This document shows positions 17,878 to 25,203 of a stretch of DNA of 36,661 nt, piece after piece (position 1 is the stretch's first letter; each line of letters starts with the position of its first letter). This stretch comes from an uncultured Curtobacterium sp. (GTDB lineage: Bacteria > Actinomycetota > Actinomycetes > Actinomycetales > Microbacteriaceae): positions 1-36,661 of the forward strand of contig CAJYUW010000025.1 in NCBI GenBank assembly GCA_913778205.1, read 5' to 3'. Under the pieces are notes generated by a model, which saw nothing but the letters and a program-made list of their open reading frames with translations, made no database searches and had not been told where the DNA came from. The position numbers were made by a program, and so were the translations under genes.

Positions 17878-19446
17878 ATGCCCGCGACGCTGCGCTCCCT
17901 GCTCCACCGCGCCGACCTCCGGCTCCGACTGCTCACCGAAGGCGATGCCGAGGCCCTGGACACGCCGCTCTCGTGGCTGCACAGCTCCGACCTCGTGGAC
18001 CCGACGCCGTTCCTTGCCGAGGGACAGGGGCTCCTGACGACCGGGACGCAGTTCGGCGACGGCGAGGTCAGCGCGGCCGTCGCCGAGGCCTACGTCGCAC
18101 GACTGCGCCGCCGCGGCGTCGTCGCGCTCGGGTTCGGCACGGAGGTCGTGCGGGCCGGGACGCCGGCGTCGCTCGTCGACGCGTGCGCGACCCTCGGGCT
18201 GCCGCTGTTCGAGGTGCCCTACGAGACCTCCTTCATCGCGGTCGCGCAGGCCAACGCGGACGCCGTCTCCCGGGACGCCAACTCCCGGAACGCCTGGGCC
18301 CTCGCGGCGCAGCGGGCGATCTCCCTCGCGGCGATGCGACCGGACGGCCTCGGCGCGACGATCGCCGAGCTCTCCCGGCAGCTCGACGGCTGGGTGGGCC
18401 TGTTCGACCTCTCCGGACGGCTCGACCGGGGCCACCCGGACGACGCGGTGCCCGTGGCCGACCTCGACGTGCTCCGTTCGGAGGCGCTCCGCCTCCTGCG
18501 CGCGGGCCAGCGGGCGAGCCTGCCGGTGACGACCGAGCACCGGACCGGGTACACGTTGCAGACCCTCGGGAGCGGCGGGCACCTCGCCGGTGTGCTCGCG
18601 ATCGCGAACGGGGGCGCGCTCGACCGGGCCGGGCGGGAGGTGGTCACGGCCGTCATCGCGCTCGCGGGGCTCGCGCTCCAGCAGAACCGCGAGCTCGCCC
18701 GCGCGCGTGGGCTCCTGCGCACCGGGCTCCTCACGATGCTGTCGGTCGGCGACCCGGCCGTCGTCGACTCCACCTCGCGGGAGGTCTGGGGGCCCCTCCC
18801 GCAGGAGCCGGTCCGGATCGCCGCCCTCGACGTGCCGGACCACGACCTCGACACGGTGGTCGACCTGCTCGAGCTCTGGGTGCAGGACCGCCCCGGACGG
18901 CTGTTCTTCGCCGTGGACGACGCCCTCTTCCTCTGCGTCGGCGCCGAGGACACCGCCGTCGTCGAGGACCTCGTCGACCGCTTCGACCTGCACGCCGGGC
19001 TCTCCGACGGTGCCTCCTACCGCTACTTCGGGCGTGCGAGGACGGAGGCGGTGCAGGCCCTCGACCGCCGCCGTGAGGGACGCCCGGGCACGACCGAGTT
19101 CGGCGACCTCGCCCGCGAGGGGGTGCTCGCACACCTCGCCCACGTCGACGTCGACGCCGGGGCCGTCGCCCGCGCGTTCCTCGCCCCGCTCCTCGACCAC
19201 GACCGTGACGCCGGCACCGAGCTGACCCGGACCGTGCGCACCTGGCTGGAGCAGAACTGCGAGTACGACCGCACCGCGCAGGCACTCGGCGTGCACCGCC
19301 ACACCGCCCGCGCCCGGGTCGAGCACGCCGGTCGGCTCCTCGACCGCGACCTGTCCGCCTTCGCCACCCGCGCCGACCTGTGGGCCGCGTTCGTGGTGGA
19401 CGGCGGTGGCAGCGGGGTCGACCGCACCGCCGGAGCCGCCGTCTAG
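17878..19446 (+). CDS. PucR-family transcriptional regulator (GabR-like)
   Basis: A 522-residue cytoplasmic regulator with an N-terminal PucR purine-catabolism-type domain (about 10-130, WLHSSDLVDPTPFLAEGQ), a central GAF/GGDEF-like sensor region, and a C-terminal PucR helix-turn-helix. The latter is readable as LEQNCEYDRTAQALGVHRHT followed by ARARVEHAGRLL (about 455-487). In Corynebacterium glutamicum a PucR-type protein (GabR) activates gabTDP. The divergent placement here, with an inverted repeat in between, suggests the same job for gabT-gabD-puo. The ATG at 17878 is 6 nt from a TAGAGT -10, so the mRNA is probably leaderless. The effector (GABA, succinate semialdehyde or putrescine) cannot be read from sequence. 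Confidence 0.88.
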   Translation: MPATLRSLLHRADLRLRLLTEGDAEALDTPLSWLHSSDLVDPTPFLAEGQGLLTTGTQFGDGEVSAAVAEAYVARLRRRGVVALGFGTEVVRAGTPASLVDACATLGLPLFEVPYETSFIAVAQANADAVSRDANSRNAWALAAQRAISLAAMRPDGLGATIAELSRQLDGWVGLFDLSGRLDRGHPDDAVPVADLDVLRSEALRLLRAGQRASLPVTTEHRTGYTLQTLGSGGHLAGVLAIANGGALDRAGREVVTAVIALAGLALQQNRELARARGLLRTGLLTMLSVGDPAVVDSTSREVWGPLPQEPVRIAALDVPDHDLDTVVDLLELWVQDRPGRLFFAVDDALFLCVGAEDTAVVEDLVDRFDLHAGLSDGASYRYFGRARTEAVQALDRRREGRPGTTEFGDLAREGVLAHLAHVDVDAGAVARAFLAPLLDHDRDAGTELTRTVRTWLEQNCEYDRTAQALGVHRHTARARVEHAGRLLDRDLSAFATRADLWAAFVVDGGGSGVDRTAGAAV

Positions 19447-19449
19447 GCT
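19444..19449 (+). promoter_or_regulatory. -10 box for leaderless tetR gene
   Basis: TAGGCT overlaps the end of the PucR-type gene and ends 6 nt before the GTG at 19456, favouring that start over the GTG at 19450. Confidence 0.5.
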
Positions 19450-19455
19450 GTGCGC

Positions 19456-20073
19456 GTGCCGACCACACCCACCCGCCGGCGCCTCAGCCCGGCCGAGCGG
19501 GAGGCCCAGATCACCGGGGCCGCCGCCGCGCTGGCCCGGGCCGACGGGCTCTCCGCGGTCACGCTGCGCGGGATCGCCGCCGCGGTCGGGGTCGCCCCGT
19601 CGCTGGTCGCGCACTACTTCCCCGCGATGGAGGACCTCGTCGGCGCGACCTTCCGCGCGATCGCGTCCGCCGAGGTCGCCGAGGTCGCCGCTCTCGTCGA
19701 GCGACGGTCGGAGCCGGTCGCACGCCTGGCCGAACTGGTCGCCTGCGTGACGGACCCGGCCCGGGACGACGTCGCCGTGCTCTGGGCCGACGCGTGGAGC
19801 CTCGGCCGCACGAACGGGGTGCTCGCCGCCGCCGCCCGGGACGTCATGGACGACTGGCAGCGGCTCGCGACCGACGTGGTCGCGGAGGGCGTGCGCACCG
19901 GCGCGATGCGCACCGGCGACCCGGCGGCGGTCGGTCGCCTGCTGTTCGCCCTCGTGGACGCCACGAACGGCTACGCGCTCGTCGACCACCTCGACCGCTC
20001 GACGCGGGACGACCTCGTCCGGAGCACCGTCGCCCGGGCCGTCGACCTCGACGTGTCCGCCCTGCTCCGCTGA
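19456..20073 (+). CDS. TetR-family transcriptional regulator
   Basis: A 205-residue one-domain-plus-ligand-domain repressor. The N-terminal helix-turn-helix reads AVTLRGIAAAVGVAPSLVAHYF followed by DLVGATF (about 36-65). The all-helical C-terminal part resembles the BetI-type ligand domain (AVLWADAWSLGRTNGVL; LFALVDATNGYALVDHL). The GTG at 19456 is chosen because TAGGCT sits 6 nt upstream. It follows the PucR-type gene by 9 nt and might regulate part of the polyamine genes, for example through the 4025-4054 palindrome; that link is speculative. The ligand is unknown. Confidence 0.88.
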   Translation: MPTTPTRRRLSPAEREAQITGAAAALARADGLSAVTLRGIAAAVGVAPSLVAHYFPAMEDLVGATFRAIASAEVAEVAALVERRSEPVARLAELVACVTDPARDDVAVLWADAWSLGRTNGVLAAAARDVMDDWQRLATDVVAEGVRTGAMRTGDPAAVGRLLFALVDATNGYALVDHLDRSTRDDLVRSTVARAVDLDVSALLR

Positions 20074-20101
20074 GCCGCGGCGCCGAGGCCAGCGCCGTTG
20101 T

Positions 20102-20131
20102 TTGACATACCGCGCCGGAGATCGGCAGAGT
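20102..20131 (+). promoter_or_regulatory. Promoter of the small PLDc_N-type gene
   Basis: A perfect -35 TTGACA (20102-20107), an 18-nt spacer and a -10-like CAGAGT (20126-20131). The expected transcription start near 20138 leaves a leader that contains the strong GGAGGAG (20161-20167). Confidence 0.55.
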
Positions 20132-20174
20132 GGCGATGCTCGATCACCGCCACGAACATCGGAGGAGACCAGTC

Positions 20175-20411
20175 GTCAACCCTCTCGTCCCGACCCCGGC
20201 CGACAGCGCGCTCATGGTCGTCTCGCTCGTGGCACTGGCGCTCTCGCTGAGCGCGTTCCTGTCCCTCGCGCGTGCCGGCGCCGTGACGGGGCGGCGTGGC
20301 CTCGCCTGGGCGCTGGTGGTCCTGTTCGTGCCGTTCCTCGGAGCAGCGGCGTGGTTCGTCGCGCGTCACCGCGAGCAGGCGGCGGTGCGGCGACACCGCT
20401 CCCTCCGCTGA
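20175..20411 (+). CDS. Small PLDc_N-type membrane protein, possible GTC start
   Basis: About 78 residues: NPLVPTPADSAL, a first helix (MVVSLVALALSLSAFLSL), a short loop and a second helix (LAWALVVLFVPFLGAAAWFV), then a basic tail. This is the two-helix PLDc_N arrangement (N-terminal part of cardiolipin synthases) seen as stand-alone proteins in Actinobacteria, whose usual start is MNPL. Here the codon in that place is GTC (20175), 8 nt after a perfect GGAGGA, so either GTC serves as start or the start is mutated. The frame is open back to GTG 20130 and ATG 20136, but those lie in or beside the -10 box; an internal ATG is at 20214. The last codons and the terminator are duplicated at 23669. 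Confidence 0.65.
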   Translation, partial: VNPLVPTPADSALMVVSLVALALSLSAFLSLARAGAVTGRRGLAWALVVLFVPFLGAAAWFVARHREQAAVRRHRSLR

Positions 20412-20492
20412 CGACACGCGATCCCGACCACACGACGGACGGGAGGCACGGTGTCAGCCGGCACCGCGCCTCCCGTCGGTCAGCGCATCAGC
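20396..20492 (+). repeat. 97-bp direct repeat, left copy
   Basis: Identical to 23669-23765 in 93 of 97 positions at a constant offset of 3273. It contains the last five codons of the PLDc_N-type gene (CCGCTCCCTCCGCTGA) and its terminator palindrome. The two copies bracket the low-GC block with the secreted protein and its small membrane partner. Confidence 0.9.
20439..20476 (+). terminator. Hairpin terminator (repeat family, copy 4)
   Basis: ACGGGAGGCACGGTG (20439-20453) pairs with CACCGCGCCTCCCGT (20462-20476) in 14 of 15 positions around an 8-nt loop, 28 nt after the stop of the PLDc_N-type gene. Confidence 0.7.
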
Positions 20493-20540
20493 ACCAACAG
20501 ATAGGGGGCGGCCCGACAAATGCCACGCCGCCCCCACCAC

Positions 20541-20858
20541 CTAACGCTGCTTGATGAACGGAACGTCGCTTTCGGTCTTGATGGTTGCGTAACCATGCTT
20601 CCGCTCGCGTCGCGAACGAAGACTCATTGCGATGGTCAACACCGCCGCTCCCAATACGCTGAGGAAGATTCCCCAAGCAGATATCTCGCCAATGACACGA
20701 CTTGCGTTACGGACGCCAGTGTGCCCACCAGAGTTATGAACAACGATTGCCACCGCACCGACAAGGATGAAGAGCAGTGCAATCCCGAACGCCGCGTACA
20801 CTGCGCGCATCCAACCATGCGCGGAAACACCACCTAGCACTTTTGGTTGATCATTCAT
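20541..20858 (-). CDS. Small two-helix membrane protein (candidate immunity protein)
   Basis: A 105-residue protein with two hydrophobic segments (MRAVYAAFGIALLFILVGAV and ISAWGIFLSVLGAAVLTIAM) around a short polar loop, then a basic and acidic C-terminal tail (LRSRRERKHG). The ATG at 20858 is preceded by AAGGGG. It lies 36 bp downstream of the 824-residue secreted protein on the same strand. Its base composition is clearly lower in GC than the rest of the window (33 of 60 bases G or C at 20581-20640). I recognise no family. Small membrane proteins following a secreted protein with a variable tip are often immunity proteins, but that role is a hypothesis here. Confidence 0.75.
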   Translation of the reverse strand: MNDQPKVLGGVSAHGWMRAVYAAFGIALLFILVGAVAIVVHNSGGHTGVRNASRVIGEISAWGIFLSVLGAAVLTIAMSLRSRRERKHGYATIKTESDVPFIKQR

Positions 20859-20894
20859 ACCCAACCCCTTTGATTACTCAGCATCTGCGGGCGC

Positions 20895-23369
20895 CTAGAA
20901 ATCGCCTCGAATGAGGTCATAGCACGTTGGAAAACCGATCGTATCCCAAATAAGATGGCCTGTTGCGGAGACAAAGGTACCTAGGGCGTTGATTTGCGCC
21001 TTGGTCATCGAAGACCGATCCTTCACATACTTCTTGACCAGCTTGATGAGGCTCTTCATCGTACCGCCGACCTTCGCATACGCCTTCAGCAGCGTTTTCG
21101 AGGCCTTGATGAGCTTCACTGCTTTGGCGAAGGCTTTGACGACTTCCGCGCCGGCAAAGATGAGCGGAGCAATTTCCAGGAGGCAGCCCGCCACGGCCTT
21201 TGCGGTCGCGACCACCCCCGGGTCCGCGACAACTGGGAAGGCAATGCCGGAGGAACTGAGGTCAACAGTCTGCGTGAGGGTGTTGCCCGAAAGGGTGAAT
21301 TGCGTCGGCACTGCTGCACCGTGGGCGTCCCGCGCCCAAGGAACGTCGATGTGTCCGATCACAGCGCCGCTGGAGTCGGTGATTACCACCGAGCCGTCGG
21401 ATACCAGGGATACTGTCGCCCCTGCTGGGGGCGTGAGCGGGTAGGTGAAGCTTGAAGGGGCTGATCCCGATGTCAGCACAGTGTTGATTTGGACGGTGCC
21501 GTCACTGTGAACGACCGGGACGGTGAATGAGCCGTTCCCGTTGTCGTAGCTGACGATTCCGCCGGCCTCGACTCGTGCGTTCGAAGCCGCTCCTGCAAAG
21601 GGCAGTGCAGCTTGAAGGGTGTCAGCATCCGCCCCCGAAGGGTCCTTTGTGATCAGATCGATTGTCCCCGTCGGGTTGGTGGGCACCGTTACGTCCACAT
21701 CTCCGGTCGAGTTGACCGCTACAGCTCCCGACGCGGTAGTGGTACCGGCAGTTACATCAGAGAAAGATTCCGGAGAAGCTGCCTGAATCGCCGCGAGGAC
21801 CGAGGACGGCTGGCCGTCGTTCAAACCAAGAGTGAAGCTCTGCGTGTTGAGGTCATCCGAGCCAGTAGCAACTGCGGCATCGATCTCGTGCCAACCGACT
21901 CTCGTCGGAATGCTGACGCTGACAGATGTGGCGGCCGCAGTGCTCACTGCCACGGGTTCGAGAGGATCGCCGTCGACGGTCGCTACCAGAATGGTGTCAC
22001 TATCCACCGCCGGGGCAGCGGTGACCGTGCACATGATCGCCGCGGCTGGCAAGGTATTGACCCATGTCCCAGAGGAGTATTCCGTTGGGCATGAGATAGT
22101 CGGCGCCGCCGGATCGGCATACCAGCCCTGCACGTCGACAATGTAGTTCGTGGTGTCGGCAACGTTGCGCAGCGAAATCTTACCATTGTCTCCGAGGGGG
22201 ACGGTGATGGTGTTGGAGCGGATGTCGTCAGCTTGGAAGTTGATTGCCGTGGTACCCGGGTTCGTCGCGCGGTCAGCGTAAGCCTGTGCGTAGCCGGTGC
22301 TGCCCGCGTGGGACACGATCAGCGTCAGCGTGACCGCGGTGATGCCGGAGCCCATAACCGGCACGCCACCCTTTCCTGCGATTTGGATGGAGCGGGTCTC
22401 GCTCTTTGCCAGAGCCGTGTTCCCGGCCGCCCTGGAGTCGTATGCGCGCCCGTAGGAGGGTGTGAAGATGGCGCCGCTCGTGCCGGCGGCGGTGAAGTAG
22501 CCCTGAAGGTCGATGACGAGGTTCACCGTCGAGGAGCTGTTCGCGATGGTGATCTTGCCGTCCGACGACAGCGGCACCTGCGCCTGGATTGAAGTGGTGA
22601 CTGACGGGGCGTAGTGCAGTGGGTTCTGCGGCTTCGGCCCCCCAGCCGCGTACGGGGTGAGGTAGCCGTCACTGTCGGTGCTGTTGATCGGAAGCAGGTT
22701 CACCACCACCCCGGATGCGCCGAACGGGATCCCGTTCGACCCGGTGATCTGCACATCGACGCTCTTCCCGGGGGCGATCGTCGCCTTGGTGGCGCCGAGG
22801 CCGGAGCGGGTGTCGACGATGCGCTTCGCGACGGGCACGAACCCGCCCGCGGCGGGGCCGTCCGTGTTCGCGGTGTAGTAGCCCTGCACGTCCAGAATCA
22901 ACCGGGTCGCGTTCTCGGTCATGACCTGGATCGTGCCGTCCGCACCAACCGCAATGGTCGCGCTGTTGGACGTGTATTCACCGGAGACGCCGCTGTAGAT
23001 CAACATCGTCGTCCGACTGAAGTTGGCATCCGGACGACCGAACAGCGTCCCTGCACCAGCGGAGCCCCCAACGGTGGCGTTCAATGAGACCGCGCCGACC
23101 GAGCCGTCATCCGGCAGCCCGGCGAGGCCCGCGACTTTGATGGTCCGGTACTTGCCGGCCTCCATCGGCGTACTGAATCCGCCCGTACCCAACTTCGTGT
23201 CAAGGATGCGGCCCGACGCAGGGACGAACACACCACCCGTGCCGGTGTCGTTCAACGCCTGCGCCGGCGGTGTAGCGACCAGGAGTGAACCGATGAGTGC
23301 GACCGCGCCGAGGACCGCGGCAGCCAGGCTGCGCTTCCTCGTCCGCGGAGCGTGCAGGACTGGTTGCAC
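20895..23369 (-). CDS. Large secreted beta-repeat protein with a cationic C-terminal tip
   Basis: An 824-residue exported protein. A Sec signal peptide spans about 1-38 (RTRKRSLAAAVLGAVALIG, cleavage after PAQA). Three tandem beta-rich repeats of about 120 residues follow (46-166, 175-294, 298-418), each beginning with F-x-P and an RILDTK/RIVDTR/RAYDSR motif and closing with DVQGYYTA-like ends. After a linker region with two cysteines (427, 447) comes a beta domain (about 590-717) with VPWARDAHGAAVPTQFTLSG and FPVVADP, known from many actinobacterial secreted proteins. The last ~107 residues hold a hydrophobic helix and lysine-rich amphipathic helices (12 Lys in about 41 residues). The GTG at 23369 has GAGGGGG upstream; an earlier in-frame start at 23396 would spoil the signal peptide. 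Function unknown. Confidence 0.88.
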   Translation of the reverse strand: MQPVLHAPRTRKRSLAAAVLGAVALIGSLLVATPPAQALNDTGTGGVFVPASGRILDTKLGTGGFSTPMEAGKYRTIKVAGLAGLPDDGSVGAVSLNATVGGSAGAGTLFGRPDANFSRTTMLIYSGVSGEYTSNSATIAVGADGTIQVMTENATRLILDVQGYYTANTDGPAAGGFVPVAKRIVDTRSGLGATKATIAPGKSVDVQITGSNGIPFGASGVVVNLLPINSTDSDGYLTPYAAGGPKPQNPLHYAPSVTTSIQAQVPLSSDGKITIANSSSTVNLVIDLQGYFTAAGTSGAIFTPSYGRAYDSRAAGNTALAKSETRSIQIAGKGGVPVMGSGITAVTLTLIVSHAGSTGYAQAYADRATNPGTTAINFQADDIRSNTITVPLGDNGKISLRNVADTTNYIVDVQGWYADPAAPTISCPTEYSSGTWVNTLPAAAIMCTVTAAPAVDSDTILVATVDGDPLEPVAVSTAAATSVSVSIPTRVGWHEIDAAVATGSDDLNTQSFTLGLNDGQPSSVLAAIQAASPESFSDVTAGTTTASGAVAVNSTGDVDVTVPTNPTGTIDLITKDPSGADADTLQAALPFAGAASNARVEAGGIVSYDNGNGSFTVPVVHSDGTVQINTVLTSGSAPSSFTYPLTPPAGATVSLVSDGSVVITDSSGAVIGHIDVPWARDAHGAAVPTQFTLSGNTLTQTVDLSSSGIAFPVVADPGVVATAKAVAGCLLEIAPLIFAGAEVVKAFAKAVKLIKASKTLLKAYAKVGGTMKSLIKLVKKYVKDRSSMTKAQINALGTFVSATGHLIWDTIGFPTCYDLIRGDF

Positions 23370-23668
23370 GAGACCCCCTCTATGAACGAACTGCACCAGT
23401 TGCTGTTCGTCCTCGCAGCGTAGGGCTGGATTGTCCCCAGAACGCGTGCCCTACTTGGGGGGTACCAGAGAAAAACCCAGGTCAGATGCGGTGGTAACGG
23501 CACGGGCTTAATGCACTCTCAGCCATAGTCACGTCCTGGCCGGATCGCGCTGACGGATGGGCGACACGACACGGAACGCCGCGAGAAGCTCGGTACGAAG
23601 CGAGACTGCTCACAGGCGTGTGTTGAACCTCGGAGACGACCCGTCCAGGAACGATCGCTGAGCGCGTC

Positions 23669-23765
23669 CCGCTCCCTCCGCTGACGACACGCGATCCCGA
23701 CCACACGACGAACGGGAGGCACGGTGCCAGCCGGCACCGTGCCTCCCGTCGGTCAGCGCGTCAGC
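23669..23765 (+). repeat. 97-bp direct repeat, right copy
   Basis: Second copy of 20396-20492, differing at four positions. It carries an orphan 3' end (final codons plus TGA) of the PLDc_N-type gene, so it arose by duplication of that gene end rather than being an independent terminator. Confidence 0.9.
23712..23749 (-). terminator. Hairpin terminator (repeat family, copy 5)
   Basis: ACGGGAGGCACGGTG (23712-23726) pairs perfectly with CACCGTGCCTCCCGT (23735-23749), loop 8 nt. On the minus strand it lies 19 nt past the stop of the sugar-binding lipoprotein and can end the GH42/ABC operon. Confidence 0.75.
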
Positions 23766-23768
23766 GTG

Positions 23769-25109
23769 TCAGCCCTTGACCGGGATCGACTGCGCCTTGA
23801 GTGCCGCGACGGTCTTGGACTGCCCGGACTGCAGCGCCTCGAGGAGCGTCCCGTTCCCGGAAGCCGCCTGGCCGAAGCCGTCCGACACGTCCGAGTAGGT
23901 CTGCGTCATCGTCGGACCCCAGGTGAACGGCTGGATGTTCTCCGCCGCCGTCGCGAACTCCTCGTAGATCTTCTGGTTGCCGTAGAAGGGCAGGCCCTCG
24001 GTCAGCGCGGGGAGGTCGGCACCGGTGGTCGAGGCCGGGTACAGGTTGGCCTCCTTGTTCAGCGCGGCGAGCGCCTCCTCCGAGGTGTTCAGCCAGACCA
24101 GGAACTTCGACGCCTCGGCCGGGTGCTTGCTGCCCGAGAAGACGACGTTGGACGAGCCACCCCAGGCGGCCGACTTGGTCTCACCCGCGGTCCACTGCGG
24201 CATCGGCGCGACGGCCCACTTGCCGGAGGTCGACGGCGCGCCGCTCGAGATGGTGTTCGCACCCCAGACGGCCGAGACCCAGGTCCAGTCCTGGCCCTTG
24301 TCGTAGGCGCTGTTCCACTGGTCCGAGAAGCTCGGCAGCGTGTTGACGAGCTTCTTGTCGATGAGGTCCTGCCAGTAGTTCGCGACCTTCTTCGACGCGT
24401 CGTCGGTCAGGTTGACGGTCCAGTCGGAGCCCGAGTTCGCGAACCACTGGCCGCCGGCCTGCGACACGAGTCCGGCGAACTGGTTGACGTCGCCCTTGGC
24501 GAAGTTGGTGATGTTGCCGCCCATCGCCTTGATCTTCACGGCGTCCTGCGCGTACTCGTCCCAGGTCTTCGGCACGGACAGACCGGCCTTCTCGAAGAGG
24601 TCCTTGCGGTAGTACAGCGCCATCGGGCCGGAGTCCTGCGGGATGGCGTAGACCGACTTCGCGTCGCCGAAGGTCACCTGGTTCCAGAGGCCCTCGGAGA
24701 AGTCCTTCTTCGCGTCGGCGACCCCGGCGCAGGCGCCGATGTCCTCGAGGCCGTCCTGCACGCGGAACGCCGGCAGCGAGTCGTACTCGACCTGGCCGAT
24801 GTCCGGGGCCTGCTTGGCCTTGAGCTGGTTGAAGAAGTTCTGGTAGGTACCGCTGTTGCCGCTCGCGACGATGGAGACCTTGACCTGGATGTCCGGGTTC
24901 TCCTTGTTCCAGATCGCGACGACCTTGTCCATGTTCGGCACCCAGGTCGTGAAGTCGAGCGTGACCTTGCCGCCCGACGCCTTGCAGCTCGCCGCCGAGG
25001 ACGAGCCGGAACCGCCGCCGGAGCCGCTGCTGCCGGAGCTGCAGCCGGCGAGGGCGACAGCCGCGGCGACCGCGACGGCGGCGACGCTGAGGAACTTCGT
25101 TGTCTTCAT
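23769..25109 (-). CDS. Sugar ABC transporter substrate-binding lipoprotein
   Basis: A 446-residue family 1 extracellular solute-binding protein. The lipoprotein signal is clear: MKTTKFLSVAAVAVAAAVAL then the lipobox LAGC with C23, followed by a Ser/Gly-rich tether. The mature part has the typical opening VTLDFTTWVPNMDKVVAIWN, then PDIGQVEYDSLPAF, YAIPQDSGPMALYYRKDLFEKAG and SSNVVFSGSKHPAEASKFL. It binds a carbohydrate at the outer membrane face and delivers it to the two permeases upstream; the ligand is probably a galactoside given the GH42 gene. It is the last gene of the operon, after a 94-bp gap that holds a strong stem-loop. Confidence 0.92.
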   Translation of the reverse strand: MKTTKFLSVAAVAVAAAVALAGCSSGSSGSGGGSGSSSAASCKASGGKVTLDFTTWVPNMDKVVAIWNKENPDIQVKVSIVASGNSGTYQNFFNQLKAKQAPDIGQVEYDSLPAFRVQDGLEDIGACAGVADAKKDFSEGLWNQVTFGDAKSVYAIPQDSGPMALYYRKDLFEKAGLSVPKTWDEYAQDAVKIKAMGGNITNFAKGDVNQFAGLVSQAGGQWFANSGSDWTVNLTDDASKKVANYWQDLIDKKLVNTLPSFSDQWNSAYDKGQDWTWVSAVWGANTISSGAPSTSGKWAVAPMPQWTAGETKSAAWGGSSNVVFSGSKHPAEASKFLVWLNTSEEALAALNKEANLYPASTTGADLPALTEGLPFYGNQKIYEEFATAAENIQPFTWGPTMTQTYSDVSDGFGQAASGNGTLLEALQSGQSKTVAALKAQSIPVKG

Positions 25110-25157
25110 GCTGTTTCCGTTCGGGATGTGGTTGGGGATGTGGTGCGGGTTCGGGGA

Positions 25158-25197
25158 CCGCCGCGGTCGGGCGAGGGGGCGTGCGCGACCGCGGCGG
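25158..25197 (-). promoter_or_regulatory. Intercistronic stem-loop before the binding-protein gene
   Basis: CCGCCGCGGTCG (25158-25169) and CGACCGCGGCGG (25186-25197) form a perfect 12-bp stem with a 16-nt loop, between the second permease stop and the binding protein. It could protect the downstream mRNA or attenuate transcription. Confidence 0.5.
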
Positions 25198-25203
25198 GGT
25201 CGG

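Larger units (their letters stand above)
23370..23768. other. 399-bp intergenic region
   Basis: It contains the upstream region of the secreted-protein gene with a perfect 7-bp inverted repeat GTAGGGC/GCCCTAC (23420-23426 and 23448-23454), and the right copy of the 97-bp repeat with its terminator. Between them (about 23480-23668) I see no gene, promoter or RNA; the right repeat's coding end has no gene body in front of it. Confidence 0.6.

Noticed and set aside
17782..19989. Long minus-strand open frame opposite the PucR-type and TetR genes
   Set aside because: It is a shadow of two well-supported regulators with no start signal and no protein-like composition.
20520..20837. Plus-strand open frame opposite the small island membrane gene
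   Set aside because: It lacks hydrophobic or domain features and a ribosome site, while the minus-strand frame has two clear helices and AAGGGG upstream.
20396..23765. Integrase, transposase or IS ends in the island
   Set aside because: I looked on both strands and found no recombinase motif or IS-type terminal inverted repeats; only the 97-bp direct repeats are seen.
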